Origin: Pantoea piersonii
Lineage (GTDB): Bacteria > Pseudomonadota > Gammaproteobacteria > Enterobacterales > Enterobacteriaceae
Assembly: GCF_003612015.1 (NCBI RefSeq)
Contig: NZ_RARB01000006.1
Location: forward strand, 191,263 to 255,262
DNA: 64,000 bases
Reading direction: 5' to 3'
Shown here: piece by piece, positions 8,765 to 18,600 of the stretch
Position numbering within the stretch: the stretch's first letter is position 1
Layout: each line of letters begins with the position of its first letter
The notes under the pieces: model-generated
Told to the model about the DNA's origin: nothing
What the model saw: the letters and a program-made list of their open reading frames with translations, nothing else
Databases searched by the model: none
Made by a program: the position numbers and the translations under genes

Positions 8765-10060
8765 ATGAAAGTATTAATTTTGGGTAGCGGCGTGGTCGGC
8801 GTGACCAGCGCGTGGTATCTCGCCAAAGCCGGACACGAAGTGACTGTGGTGGATCGTCAGCCAGCCGCCGCGGAGGAGACCAGCGCGGGCAACGCGGGAC
8901 AGATCTCGCCCGGCTACGCGACGCCCTGGGCTGCGCCGGGCATCCCGTTAAAAGCCATCAAATGGATGTTTCAGAAGCACGCGCCGCTGGCGCTTCGCCC
9001 GGATGGCTCGCTGTTTCAGCTGCAGTGGATGTGGCAGATGCTGAAAAACTGCAACGCGGAGCAGTATGCCGTTAACAAAGCGCGTATGGTGCGCATCGCC
9101 GAATACAGCCGCGACTGTCTGCGTGAACTGCGCCGCGACACCGGGATGCATTACCACGAGCGTCAGGGTGGCACCTTACAGCTGTTTCGCACCGACGCGC
9201 AGTTCGCTCATGCGGCGCAGGATATTGCTGTATTAGAGGAGGCTGGCGTGCCCTATGAGCTGCTGGAGCCGCATCAGCTGCGGCTCTCGGAGCCAGCGCT
9301 TGCCGCCTCGGCGCACAAGCTGACGGGAGGATTGCGCCTGCCTAACGATGAAACGGGCGACTGCCAGATGTTTACTAAAAAGCTGGCGCAGCGGGCCGCG
9401 GCGGCTGGCGTGACCTTTGTCTATGACCTTGACGTCGAGCGTTTGATCGCAGAGGGCGACCGTATTATCGGCGTGAAGTGCGGAGAGCGTCTGATGACCG
9501 CCGATCGCTATATCGTGGCGCTTGGCTCCTTTTCGACCCGGCTGTTAAAGGGGCTGGTCTCCCTTCCTGTTTACCCGCTGAAAGGCTACTCGCTGACGAT
9601 TCCCATTGCCGACGCCGCTAAGGCGCCCGCCTCCACCATCCTTGATGAAACCTATAAGGTCGCGGTGACGCGCTTTGACGATCGCATTCGCGTCGGCGGC
9701 ATGGCGGAAATCGTCGGCTTTAATACCCGCCTGAAAAATGCGCGGCGAGAAACGCTGAAAATGGTAGTAGAGGATCTTTATCCCGGCGGCGGCGATCTCG
9801 CCAGCGCGACGTTCTGGACCGGGCTGCGGCCCATGACCCCGGATGGCACCCCGATCGTTGGCGCCACCCGCTTTAAAAACCTCTATCTCAATACCGGTCA
9901 CGGCACGCTGGGATGGACGATGGCCTGCGGTTCGGGGCAGCTGATAGCCGACCTGATTTCTGGCACCACGCCCGCTATCCCTTTCAGCGATCTGTCCGTT
10001 GCGCGCTATCACGGCATGACCGGAGAACGTTTCAACGATACGGCTGTAGAAGCCCATTAA
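8765..10060 (+). CDS. dadA: D-amino acid dehydrogenase small subunit
   Basis: 431 residues, very close to enterobacterial DadA over its whole length: N-terminal FAD motif [15 protein letters not shown], then [22 protein letters not shown], the PNDETGDC segment, [13 protein letters not shown] and the C-terminal [14 protein letters not shown] and [16 protein letters not shown]. It oxidises D-alanine and other D-amino acids to 2-keto acids and passes electrons to the respiratory chain at the inner membrane. It is followed by dadX, as in E. coli, but here the pair is embedded downstream of the beta-alanine genes with a 47-base gap, suggesting one transcript. Confidence 0.95.
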   Translation: MKVLILGSGVVGVTSAWYLAKAGHEVTVVDRQPAAAEETSAGNAGQISPGYATPWAAPGIPLKAIKWMFQKHAPLALRPDGSLFQLQWMWQMLKNCNAEQYAVNKARMVRIAEYSRDCLRELRRDTGMHYHERQGGTLQLFRTDAQFAHAAQDIAVLEEAGVPYELLEPHQLRLSEPALAASAHKLTGGLRLPNDETGDCQMFTKKLAQRAAAAGVTFVYDLDVERLIAEGDRIIGVKCGERLMTADRYIVALGSFSTRLLKGLVSLPVYPLKGYSLTIPIADAAKAPASTILDETYKVAVTRFDDRIRVGGMAEIVGFNTRLKNARRETLKMVVEDLYPGGGDLASATFWTGLRPMTPDGTPIVGATRFKNLYLNTGHGTLGWTMACGSGQLIADLISGTTPAIPFSDLSVARYHGMTGERFNDTAVEAH

Positions 10061-10081
10061 CCGATAGCTGGAGGAGCGCCT

Positions 10082-11152
10082 GTGCCACGTCCTGTTCGGG
10101 CTGAAATCTCGCCTGCCGCCCTGCGGCATAATCTTGCTCTTATTCGTCAGAAAGCGGGCCAGGCAAAAATCTGGTCCGTGGTAAAAGCGAACGCGTACGG
10201 ACACGGTATCGATCATGTCTGGCGGGCTTTGCAAAGCAGCGATGGTTTTGCCCTGCTCGATCTTAATGAAGCGATCCGGCTGCGGGAGCTGGGCTGGACG
10301 GGTCCGATCCTGCTGCTGGAGGGGTTTTTCGAGCCTGACGATCTGCTGCTTATCGACCGCTATCAGCTGACAACCGCCGTGCACAGCTTCTGGCAGCTGG
10401 CCGCTATAGCCGCCGCTCGCGTACAGCGCCCCATTCCTGTTTACCTGAAGGTGAATTCCGGTATGAACCGTCTCGGCTTTGCGCCGGAGCGCCTCCATGC
10501 CGCCTGGCGTGAGGCCAGCGCCACGCCTCAGATCGGGGAAATCACCCTTATGTCCCACTTCGCCAGCGCCGACGACGAAGCGGGCGTCGCGGAGCCGATG
10601 GCGCTGATCGGGTCGCTGACGGCAGCGTTGCGGCTGCCGCATTGCCTGGCTAACTCTGCGGCAACCTTATGGCATCCGCAAACCCATGCGGACTGGGTGC
10701 GTCCCGGGATCGTGCTTTATGGCGCATCGCCCAGCGGTCGCTGGCAGGATATTGCCGATACCGGCCTTATGCCGGTGATGCGCTTAACCAGCCAGATTAT
10801 CGCCGTGCAGCATTTACAGGCAGGCGCCCGCGTTGGCTACGGTGGCAGGTTTAGCGCAGCGGGGCCGCAGCGTATCGGGATTGTGGCCTGCGGCTATGCG
10901 GACGGCTATCCCAGGCAGGCTCCCAGCGGGACGCCAGTGCTGGTGAATGGCGTGAAAACAGGCATCGTCGGCACCGTCTCTATGGACATGATCGCCGTTG
11001 ACCTGACCCCCTGCCCTGATGCGCAGGCAGGCAGCCCGGTGGAGCTGTGGGGGCCCGCGCTGCCGGTGGATGACGTTGCGCACGCGGCCGGCACCCTGGG
11101 TTATGAGTTACTCAGCGCGCTGGCCCCCAGAGTGCCCGTCGTTACAGGTTAA
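10082..11152 (+). CDS. dadX: Catabolic alanine racemase
   Basis: 356 residues, fold type III PLP racemase. Start is GTG at 10082 with GGAGGAG just upstream. The PLP lysine is K35 in [10 protein letters not shown]; the second catalytic tyrosine sits in the RVGYGGRF segment and the [12 protein letters not shown] stretch is typical. It interconverts L- and D-alanine, feeding DadA. Linkage to dadA identifies the catabolic DadX type rather than the biosynthetic Alr. In this operon it would let L-alanine made by the aminotransferase be oxidised back to pyruvate. Confidence 0.94.
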   Translation: MPRPVRAEISPAALRHNLALIRQKAGQAKIWSVVKANAYGHGIDHVWRALQSSDGFALLDLNEAIRLRELGWTGPILLLEGFFEPDDLLLIDRYQLTTAVHSFWQLAAIAAARVQRPIPVYLKVNSGMNRLGFAPERLHAAWREASATPQIGEITLMSHFASADDEAGVAEPMALIGSLTAALRLPHCLANSAATLWHPQTHADWVRPGIVLYGASPSGRWQDIADTGLMPVMRLTSQIIAVQHLQAGARVGYGGRFSAAGPQRIGIVACGYADGYPRQAPSGTPVLVNGVKTGIVGTVSMDMIAVDLTPCPDAQAGSPVELWGPALPVDDVAHAAGTLGYELLSALAPRVPVVTG

Positions 11153-11164
11153 GGAGGCTTAAAG

Positions 11165-11443
11165 ATGAACCGGTTCGATGTTGAAGATAAAGCGCACTTT
11201 TATTATTGCGCGCTAGTCGCCCTTAAGTTCGCCGCTAAATATCAGGCTGCGCGATCCCCCACGGCACACATTATTTTCCTGAGCCGCTGGCTCAGACGCG
11301 CCAGCGACAGGCGTCTGTTCCCCCGAGGCGTGGAGTCTGAGATTGTCTGGCTGCGCCAGACAATCAGCGCCGGAGGCCCGTTTATGAATATTGAACAGCT
11401 CCTGCTGACTGTTTATAAACAGGCGCACGCGCTGGCGAAGTGA
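11165..11443 (+). CDS. Unrecognised 92-residue protein downstream of dadX
   Basis: Starts 12 bases after the dadX stop behind a strong ribosome site (AAGGAGG, seven bases from ATG), so translation looks real. The product is basic and mildly hydrophobic with no signal peptide or clear transmembrane segment; a short acidic start (MNRFDVEDKAHF) is followed by arginine-rich stretches. I do not recognise a family. Its stop lies inside a long perfect hairpin that ends the operon. It may be a small accessory protein of the alanine catabolic unit. Confidence 0.55.
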   Translation: MNRFDVEDKAHFYYCALVALKFAAKYQAARSPTAHIIFLSRWLRRASDRRLFPRGVESEIVWLRQTISAGGPFMNIEQLLLTVYKQAHALAK

Positions 11444-11457
11444 TTTCGCCAGCGCGT
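11427..11457. terminator. Long hairpin between convergent genes
   Basis: A perfect 13-base stem (ACGCGCTGGCGAA paired with its complement) with a five-base loop overlaps the stop of the 92-residue gene and lies eight bases from the end of the convergent SDR gene. There is no clear T run on either strand, so it may act as a transcript end or 3' stabiliser for both. Confidence 0.55.
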
Positions 11458-11464
11458 ATCACTC

Positions 11465-12061
11465 TTACCAGACGCGGTAAACTTTGCCGTTATCAATGCC
11501 CTCCAGGCTCCGGCGATAGGCCAGAGCGACGCGGCTGGCTGCGGCGCTTTCAAAACCGGGGAAAAAGGGGCCATATTTTTCCAGCGCTTCAGTAAGAACC
11601 GTTGGGCTGACCGCATTAATACGCTGCCCCTGCAACTCGTTGGCCGCGGCAAGCACGAACCCTTCCAGCGCGCCGTTTACCGCCGTCGCGTTAACGCCGG
11701 TGCGGATAGGGTGCTGGGTCAGAATTCCGGTGGTGAGCGTAAAGACGCCGCCGGGCTTCAGATAGTGCTGTCCGATCAGCACAAGCCTGACCTGCCCCAT
11801 CAGCTTATCCTGCAGCCCTTTATTGAACTGCTCGCTGCTCATCTCATTTAGGGGGCCGAAGTGAACGCTGCCGGTCGCCGCGATAATAGCGTCCAGCTCG
11901 CCGCTTTGCTCAAACAGCCGCTTAACGCTGGACTCATCCGTCAGGTCAACCTGCAGATCGCCCTGGGTTTTACCCACCCGAATAATGTCGTGATCCGGGG
12001 CAAGGTTATCCACTACCGCCCGGCCGATGGTGCCGCTGGCGCCAATTACCATGACTTTCAT
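11465..12061 (-). CDS. Short-chain dehydrogenase/reductase
   Basis: 198 residues from the ATG at 12059-12061, seven bases after GAGG; an ATG two codons earlier abuts the ribosome site. The N-terminus has the NAD(P)-binding motif VIGASGTIG, then AATGSVHFGPL (the NNAG-like position). The usual YxxxK pair is not obvious: the region reads RTGVNATAVNGALEG, so the tyrosine appears replaced, as in some short atypical SDRs. The divergent LysR gene at 12163 probably controls it. Substrate unknown. Confidence 0.8.
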   Translation of the reverse strand: MKVMVIGASGTIGRAVVDNLAPDHDIIRVGKTQGDLQVDLTDESSVKRLFEQSGELDAIIAATGSVHFGPLNEMSSEQFNKGLQDKLMGQVRLVLIGQHYLKPGGVFTLTTGILTQHPIRTGVNATAVNGALEGFVLAAANELQGQRINAVSPTVLTEALEKYGPFFPGFESAAASRVALAYRRSLEGIDNGKVYRVW

Positions 12062-12145
12062 TGCCATTCCTCATTAATAAAACCTGATTCCATATTGATA
12101 GATTGCAATCAGCAGAAAAACAGGCCAAAAATTAAAACATCACAA

Positions 12146-12158
12146 ACTAAAAGTTAGT
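12146..12158. promoter_or_regulatory. Palindrome at the LysR translation start
   Basis: ACTAA-AAG-TTAGT is a perfect five-base inverted repeat ending four bases before the ATG of the LysR gene at 12163, where a Shine-Dalgarno sequence would be expected and none is seen. A second palindrome, GATTGCAATC, lies at 12101-12110 in the same divergent spacer. Either could be an operator for the LysR protein. Confidence 0.3.
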
Positions 12159-12162
12159 AATC

Positions 12163-13065
12163 ATGAATAAACTACGCGGCATGGAGGTTTTTGTTGCGGT
12201 GGTCGAGAGCGGCAGCTTTAGCGAAGCGGCAAAGCGGCTCGATATCTCTTCAGTGATGGTGGGAAAAACCGTCGCGCAGATGGAGACGCAGCTACAGGCG
12301 AGGCTGCTGCAGCGCAATACCCGTCGCCAGACCCTGACGGAAGCGGGTAAGGCCTGGTATGAAGAGTGCCTTCACGTGCTTGATGCGCTCCACTCAGCCG
12401 AAAACCGTATAGAAAGCCTGCGTCGTTTTCCTGCCGGCAGCCTTCGCATCAGCGCCGCGACAACGCTGGGCAGCACGCTTGTTGCGCCCTTATGCAGTGA
12501 ATTTCAGCAGCAGTTTCCCGACGTGCATATTGAGCTTGATCTCAGCGATCGTTTTGTCGATGTCGTTGCCGAAGGGTTTGATTTTGTTTTCCGTATCGGC
12601 GAGCTGCCCACTGATACGCCGCTGGTCGCTCAGCGTCTGGGCGACTACCGTATGGTCATCGCGGGCGCTCCTGCCTACCTGGCGCGCTATGGTGCGCCGC
12701 AAAGTACGGACGCGCTGAAAACGCATCGCTGTCTGCGCTACAGCAACTGGAACAGCCTTAACGGCTGGCGCAGCGGCGACAGTCTGCTGTGGCCGGGGAA
12801 CGCAACCTTCAGCTGTAACGACGGACAGGCTTTACGCCGCGCCGCGCTGGCAGGCGCGGGGCTGATTTTACAGCCGCGGTTTTTGTTAGCTGATGATATC
12901 GCGGCCGGGCGGCTGGTTCCGCTGCTGGAGGATGCACTGCCTGCGCCGCGCCCCATTCATCTGCTCTGGCGGCAGGATGTGCATTACGTGGCCAAACATC
13001 GCAGCTTTGTCGAATGGATAAGTTTACGTGCGCCGCACGAGATTGCGCGCTATGAGAAAAAATAA
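12163..13065 (+). CDS. LysR-family transcriptional regulator
   Basis: 300 residues. The N-terminal helix-turn-helix reads MEVFVAVVESGSFSEAAKRL then SSVMVGKTVAQME (residues 7-45), as in the DsdC/YafC-like group of LysR regulators with AFV/EXSFS-type start. The effector domain spans about residues 90-295. It is divergent from the SDR gene, the usual sign of LysR control of the neighbour. It is followed after 132 bases by the DUF2243/CtaG pair on the same strand. Confidence 0.88.
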   Translation: MNKLRGMEVFVAVVESGSFSEAAKRLDISSVMVGKTVAQMETQLQARLLQRNTRRQTLTEAGKAWYEECLHVLDALHSAENRIESLRRFPAGSLRISAATTLGSTLVAPLCSEFQQQFPDVHIELDLSDRFVDVVAEGFDFVFRIGELPTDTPLVAQRLGDYRMVIAGAPAYLARYGAPQSTDALKTHRCLRYSNWNSLNGWRSGDSLLWPGNATFSCNDGQALRRAALAGAGLILQPRFLLADDIAAGRLVPLLEDALPAPRPIHLLWRQDVHYVAKHRSFVEWISLRAPHEIARYEKK

Positions 13066-13197
13066 CGGCGCGCGCCTGGCTGCTAGTTGAAAAGCGAAAC
13101 GGTCATGGTGAAGAACCTTCAGTTAAAAACTGGACTTCTCGCATTTTTTTACCAGGATTTTACGGCAAAGAAAACCAGACAACCTCAGGAGAGGACA

Positions 13198-13647
13198 ATG
13201 AGCTTACCCGAGCGGAAAGATCCCCGGCGGTCACTGATGGCAACGATCCCGCTTGGGGTGGGGATGATGGCTGCGCTGGATGAAGTTGTGTTTCACCAGA
13301 TCCTTGCCTGGCACCATTTTTTTGACTGGGGCACGCCAGCGTTCAGCCTGCTGTCCGACGGGATACTGCACTCCGGCGAGCTGATCTTTTTTGTCGCGGG
13401 ATTCTATTTATTTGCCGATTTACGTCGCCGTCAGGCGATAGATCGCCTGCCCGCCTGGGCGGGGTTCTTTTTTGGCCTCGGTGGATTCCAGCTGTTTGAT
13501 GGCATCGTCGATCATAAACTTCTCCGACTGCATCAGGTCCGATACGTAGATAACCTGCTGCTGTACGATCTGACCTGGAATGCAGCAGGGTTGCTACTGC
13601 TGCTTATCGGCTGGATGTTGCTGCGCCGGTCGGCAGGGAAACGCTGA
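13198..13647 (+). CDS. DUF2243-family membrane protein
   Basis: 149 residues from the ATG at 13198, which has AGGAGAGG upstream; an in-frame ATG 37 codons earlier has no ribosome site. Four hydrophobic segments are visible. The histidine-containing stretches DEVVFHQILAWHHFFDW and FDGIVDHKLLRLHQVRY are characteristic of DUF2243. Its stop overlaps the start of the CtaG-like gene by one base (TGATG), so the two are translationally coupled. Function unknown; conserved histidines suggest metal or haem contact, which is inference. Confidence 0.8.
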   Translation: MSLPERKDPRRSLMATIPLGVGMMAALDEVVFHQILAWHHFFDWGTPAFSLLSDGILHSGELIFFVAGFYLFADLRRRQAIDRLPAWAGFFFGLGGFQLFDGIVDHKLLRLHQVRYVDNLLLYDLTWNAAGLLLLLIGWMLLRRSAGKR

Positions 13648-14456
13648 TGGATCACGCCATGCATCATGGCTCGTCGAGCGCCACGGCGCTGCTGCTTTTG
13701 CTGCTGGTTGTGCTGCCCGCGCTGATACTCTGCGTTTATCTCTTTTACGCTTATCGACTGCGGCGCTCGCCCCGCTCGCGCTGGAGCGGCTGGCGAACGG
13801 CGAGCTTTTCCGCCGGGATCCTGATGATTATGGCGGCGATGCTGCCGCCGATAGCAGACTGGGCCCACCGGGATATGCGCGGTCATATGGTTCAGCATCT
13901 GCTGCTGGGCATGTTTGGCCCGCTCGGCCTGGTATTTGGCGCGCCGGGGATACTTTTGCTGCGTAACGCATCGCGCGAAATGTCACGCAGGCTGATGGCG
14001 TTCCTTAACGCTCGACCCGTTCGTGTGCTTATTCATCCTGTCACTGCGGCGGTGCTCGACATCGGCGGCATGTACCTGCTCTACCTGACGCCGTTTTATC
14101 TGTTTAGCATGACCCATCCCGCGGCGTTTGTTTTCCTGCACCTCCATTTTGTCCTCTCCGGCTATCTGTTCACCTGGTCGATTGCGGGCCCCGATCCTGC
14201 GCCGCGTCGTCCCGGCAGGGCGATGCGCCTCGCCGTTCTGTTTCTGGCGACGGCGGCCCATGGCATTCTTGCAAAGATCATGTATGGCTACGGTTATCCA
14301 CGCGCGACCATGAGCCCGTTAAGTGAAATAGAGGCGGCGGCGGAATGGATGTATTACGGCGGGGATGCCGCAGAACTGGTGCTGATTTTTGCCTTCTTCT
14401 CCCTGTGCTATAAACACCGCAGCGCCCTTCCCGACTCCTGTCTGCCTTTGCGTTAG
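13647..14456 (+). CDS. CtaG-like cytochrome c oxidase assembly membrane protein
   Basis: 269 residues with about seven hydrophobic segments. The motifs WAHRDMRGHMVQHLLLGMFGPLGLVFGAP and FLHLHFVLSGYLFTWSIAGPDPAPRRP are typical of the Caa3_CtaG family (copper delivery or assembly of caa3-type oxidases in Bacillus and others). It starts ATGGATCACGCCATGCATCATGG, so the N-terminus is His/Met rich (MDHAMHHG). Enterobacteria normally lack caa3 oxidase, so the role here is likely different, perhaps copper handling. Coupled to the DUF2243 gene. Confidence 0.82.
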   Translation: MDHAMHHGSSSATALLLLLLVVLPALILCVYLFYAYRLRRSPRSRWSGWRTASFSAGILMIMAAMLPPIADWAHRDMRGHMVQHLLLGMFGPLGLVFGAPGILLLRNASREMSRRLMAFLNARPVRVLIHPVTAAVLDIGGMYLLYLTPFYLFSMTHPAAFVFLHLHFVLSGYLFTWSIAGPDPAPRRPGRAMRLAVLFLATAAHGILAKIMYGYGYPRATMSPLSEIEAAAEWMYYGGDAAELVLIFAFFSLCYKHRSALPDSCLPLR

Positions 14457-14985
14457 GGCTGCTGGATAACAGCAGAAGCGGGGGCCGGGCGACTTTCCGC
14501 TAATTACTCAACCGCACGCGGCGATTTTAAAAGCCGCCTGCGCCCTCTTTCTGCGGGATCTCTTATAAATAAAACGCCAGCGTCAGCGACATTTTTTAAA
14601 CCAGAATTAACGGTGAAAAAAGGGTCTTAAAAAAGCTGCGGCTATAAATAACCAACCAGAAACGCGACATAAACCCTGCAAGCGGAATAGTCTGTAAGTT
14701 CTGCGACAGAATTATTACAGACGCTGGATTAACTGCCTTAATATATAGACTAACATGCTAAAACTTGCCTGGTGATAAGGACGAGGCATAAACAGAAAAT
14801 GATGTATTGCCTGATAAAATATCAATATGATTTTCCTCTGTGCCGTTAAAACCTGCACAATATCAGCCGGGTAAGCGACGCATGACGCTGTTAGCCATTA
14901 CAATGGATGATTCCATTCATACTGCGTTCAGGATATATTGACTCGCCTGCAAACACAGAAAGAATAAAAGCCAGAATGCATCCTT
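14457..14985. other. Intergenic region, 529 bases
   Basis: Begins with a short hairpin (CTGCTG-gataa-CAGCAG, 14460-14476) just after the CtaG-like stop, then AT-rich sequence leading to the FixJ-like gene. No ORF with a credible ribosome site and no clear promoter pair was recognised. Confidence 0.5.
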
Positions 14986-15600
14986 ATGGATAAAACAATT
15001 TATATCGTTGATGATGAAGAATCGGTCATCGCCTCGCTGCAGAACCTTCTCAGTTCCGAAGGTTACCAGGTTTCGACTTTTCTCTCTCCGTCTGCCTTTC
15101 TTGACCAGGCCGATTACAGTACGCCCTGCTGCCTGATAGTGGATCTGAACATGCCGGGGCTTGATGGTTTTGATGTCTCGCTTCATCTGACGGAGCGGGG
15201 CTATTCGATTCCGACCATCTTTCTGACCGGGTATGGCACCATCCCGCTTACCGTCAGGGCGATGAAGGCGGGTGCATTTGAGTTCCTCACCAAGCCCGTT
15301 ATGCCGGACGCATTGCTGAGGGTGGTTTCAGAAGCACTGGCGCTGTCGGAAAAATGCGCGCTGGCGTCGCAGGAGAAGCGAGCAATGACCGCGCGCTTTA
15401 GTTCGCTGACGCCGCGCGAGAAAGAGCTTATGCAGTATGTTATTCGCGGCCTGCTGAACAAGCAGGTTGCGGCTGAAATGGGGATCAGCGAAATAACGGC
15501 TAAGGTGCATAAGCGCAGGGTAATGGAAAAAATGGCGGTCCGGTCAGTCTCGGACCTCGTCAGGGCGGCGGAAAAGCTGGGTCTGCCTGAGCAAAGCTAA
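14986..15600 (+). CDS. FixJ-family two-component response regulator
   Basis: 204 residues. Receiver domain at residues 1-120: acidic pocket D9/D10, phosphorylation site D53 in IVDLNMPG, T81 and K103 in LTKP. A LuxR-type helix-turn-helix follows at about 138-198 (SSLTPREKELMQYVIRGLLNKQVAAEMGISEIT region). This is the FixJ/TodT arrangement. It converges with the giant sensor kinase at 15633, their stops 32 bases apart, and the sensor's FixL/TodS-like kinase core makes it a likely partner. Targets unknown; the catabolic operons at 21.6-28 kb are candidates. Confidence 0.9.
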   Translation: MDKTIYIVDDEESVIASLQNLLSSEGYQVSTFLSPSAFLDQADYSTPCCLIVDLNMPGLDGFDVSLHLTERGYSIPTIFLTGYGTIPLTVRAMKAGAFEFLTKPVMPDALLRVVSEALALSEKCALASQEKRAMTARFSSLTPREKELMQYVIRGLLNKQVAAEMGISEITAKVHKRRVMEKMAVRSVSDLVRAAEKLGLPEQS

Positions 15601-15632
15601 CCGCGCCCCGTTGCTGCCTGGATCGCCCTGCT

Positions 15633-18600
15633 TCAGGCTTGAGATGCGGGCGCCAAAGGCAGCGTAAACCAGAAAACGCTCCCGCCTTCCGGGCGGTTTT
15701 CCGCCCGTAATTCTCCACCATGTCGTTTGATGATTTCATTGCTGATCGTCAGCCCCATGCCCATTCCCTCCGCTTTGGTGGTGTAGAACGAATCGAACAC
15801 TTTTCCGATCATCTCATCGGAAAGGCCCGTACCGTTATCAGCGACCTCCATACGGATAAGGTTGTCGCCCGGCTGGGAGGAGGAAATACGCAGGATGCTC
15901 ATACCCGCGTTGTCGGTCATGGCTTCGATGGCGTTGATAACAAGGTTAAGCAGCACCTGCTGAATCTGTACGCTCTCACAAAAAATTTCATCACTCTCAG
16001 CGGCCAGGTTCAGCTCAAGGGAGACGAACCGGCGCTCCAGCTCAAGCCGCGACAGGTTTAATATATCCCGCGCGATAGGGTGCAGCCTTGCCGGAGCGAA
16101 CTCCGCCGCCTGGTTACGGGTCAGCGCCTGAAGCCCGCGAATAATATCGCCCGCGCGGCGACCTTCCCGGATAATCTCCTCCATGCTCTGGCTGACATTT
16201 TCCAGCTGCGGCGGTTCGCGCTTCAGCCATCTCAGACCCGCGCCAGCGTTCGCTACAATCGACATCAGCGGCTGGTTGATCTCATGAGCGATGGAAGAGG
16301 TAAGCTGGCCCACCGTGGTCGCGCGGGCGACGCGAGCCAGATCCGCCTGCGCGATCCTGACCGCATCCTCAGACTGGCGTTGCGCGGTGATATCCGTCAG
16401 GGTGCCGAAATACTCCGCCACTTCAGGCCAGTTATCGTTTGGTTCGCCAATGCCTTTAATGTACCGACACTCGCCGTCATCGCGGATAATGCGAAACTCC
16501 GCCTGCATAACGACGCCTTTCTCAACGCTGGTCTCAATCAGCTCCCGCAGAGAGAGGATATCGTCCGGGTGAACGCGACGCTGAAACTCCGCCATTGAGG
16601 TGGTGATCTGCGTGTCCGGCAGCCCCATGATGCGTTTATATTCGTCGGAGATGTACTGGATGTCGGGCTCAACGTGCCAGTGCCAGGTGCCGGTATGGCT
16701 TATTTTCTCCCCCAGCATCAGCGACGTCTGACTGGCGCGCAGCTGCTTTTCGATTTTGCGGCGCTGGTTGTTCTCATCGACCAGTTCGGCATAGAGGCGA
16801 GCGGTCTCAAGAGAGACGGCGGCCTGCGCCCCGAGCATTGATACGATCCTGGAGTGATCGGCGGTGAAGACGTCAGGCATCAGCCGGTTTTCCAGATAGA
16901 GCACGCCGACCATCTGCGCCTGTCGGAACATCGGCACGCACATGACCGCCGCGCCAGACGCCACCAGATAATTATCCTGGCTGAAGGGGCTGAACACCTC
17001 CGGCTTACCGGTGCGAATCTCCTGGCCGGTGCGGATCACCGCAGATAAAACCGAAAGCGGGAGATCGGTCGCGGTGGGGAGTTCGCGCACAATTTTGACC
17101 TTCACCCCTTCGACGGTAGTGGACGCCCTCGCCTGAATTTCCGGTATATTGCCCTCGGTCAGCCGTATCAGCATGCAGTGCTGCGCCCCTGCCCGCTCGA
17201 CCAGCATCATCATCAGAATATGAATAAGGCGATCCAGATTGATCTCCTCGGTGAGCGCGCGCATCACCGTCACCATGCTCTGCAGATCGCTACTCACCGC
17301 GCTTTGCTCAAAGGAGACGGTGCTCAGCGCGGTCTGCGTGTGATGTCCGGTAACAGAGGGATACTGCATCTCCAGCTGGCGCACCTTCGCGCCCGCGCCC
17401 CAGCGATCCCAGGCGGATATCGCCCCTTTGATATAGGCATCGCCCGAGAACCCCATATTTCTGGCATACGCCATACGCGCTGCCAGCTCGCACGCCAGCC
17501 CGTTGATATGATGGAACTGCCCTTCGCGCGACAAAGCGATGGCTTTTTCAAACTGTTCGGACGCCAGCGCAGCCTCTCCGTCAAGGCGCAGCAGCTCAGC
17601 GCGCAGCAGCGCCTCTTTGTCTGAAAAGGTTTTTGCGTTTACATTCGCCCAGGTGACGAGTTTGTCGAGATGCTGCTGCAGCTGCTGGCGTAACGGGCCG
17701 CTGAGGGGACCAGGCTTCAGCGGTATCGTCAGCGCCAGCGCGCTGTAGAGATGGAAATCCAGCATGTGCACATGGCCGGGAATATGGTCGGTAAAGGGCG
17801 CTGCATCGGCGAAGTACTGCGCGGCGCAGGCATATTCAGCGGCGAAAAAGTGCGCCATGCCTTTATAGAGCCGCGTCCAGAACTGGATCAGATACATAGG
17901 CTCAACGGCATTTTCAACTTTCACCGCCTCCAGCGTCGGAGGCAGGAAATCGCGGCCTGAAAATTCGCTTCCGCGCGGCTTACGCAGGAACTGAATATAA
18001 TCCAGCTGCATGCTCAGAACGACCTCTACGTCCCGATACTGCGCCTTACGGACAAACAGCATGCCGCGCGTGACAGAGGTATGGACAGCCTCCAGATGGT
18101 CGCCGCGGGCAAGATAGTTCATCACCATATGGCGCAGCGCCAGGCAGGCTGACGTCCTGTCGCCGGTCTCAACCCCGACGTCAAAGGCGGCTTTTGCGCG
18201 TTCAATGGCATAGGTCAGCGGCATCGTCCAGACGCTGACCTGATCAAGCGGAAGAAGCGTACGCGCTTTAAAACTCACAAAATCATGTTTATACACCAGC
18301 TCGCGCGCCAGAAGCGTACTGGCGAATCCCCGGCTGTATTCAGCATATTGATCGCCGCACACCACGCCATACCAGGATAAGGCGAGAGTCGATGCGCCGC
18401 TCAGGCCGCGCGCCATCGTCAGATGCAGGAGCTGGCACAGGATCATAAAGTGCAGCCGCGGATTGCTGAAGGCGGCAAAGGTGCTGGCGCTGGCCATCAG
18501 GTTCATGACCGCTTCTGTTTTTTTACAGTTGAGGAGCGGCAGCGCGCGGAACCGGGAATAGGGGTTTTTACCGACCGCCTCTTTGAGGAGGATCCGTGCC

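Noticed and set aside
9545..10642. Open frame antisense to dadA and dadX
   Set aside because: Both sense genes are certain; no ribosome site or domain on the antisense strand.
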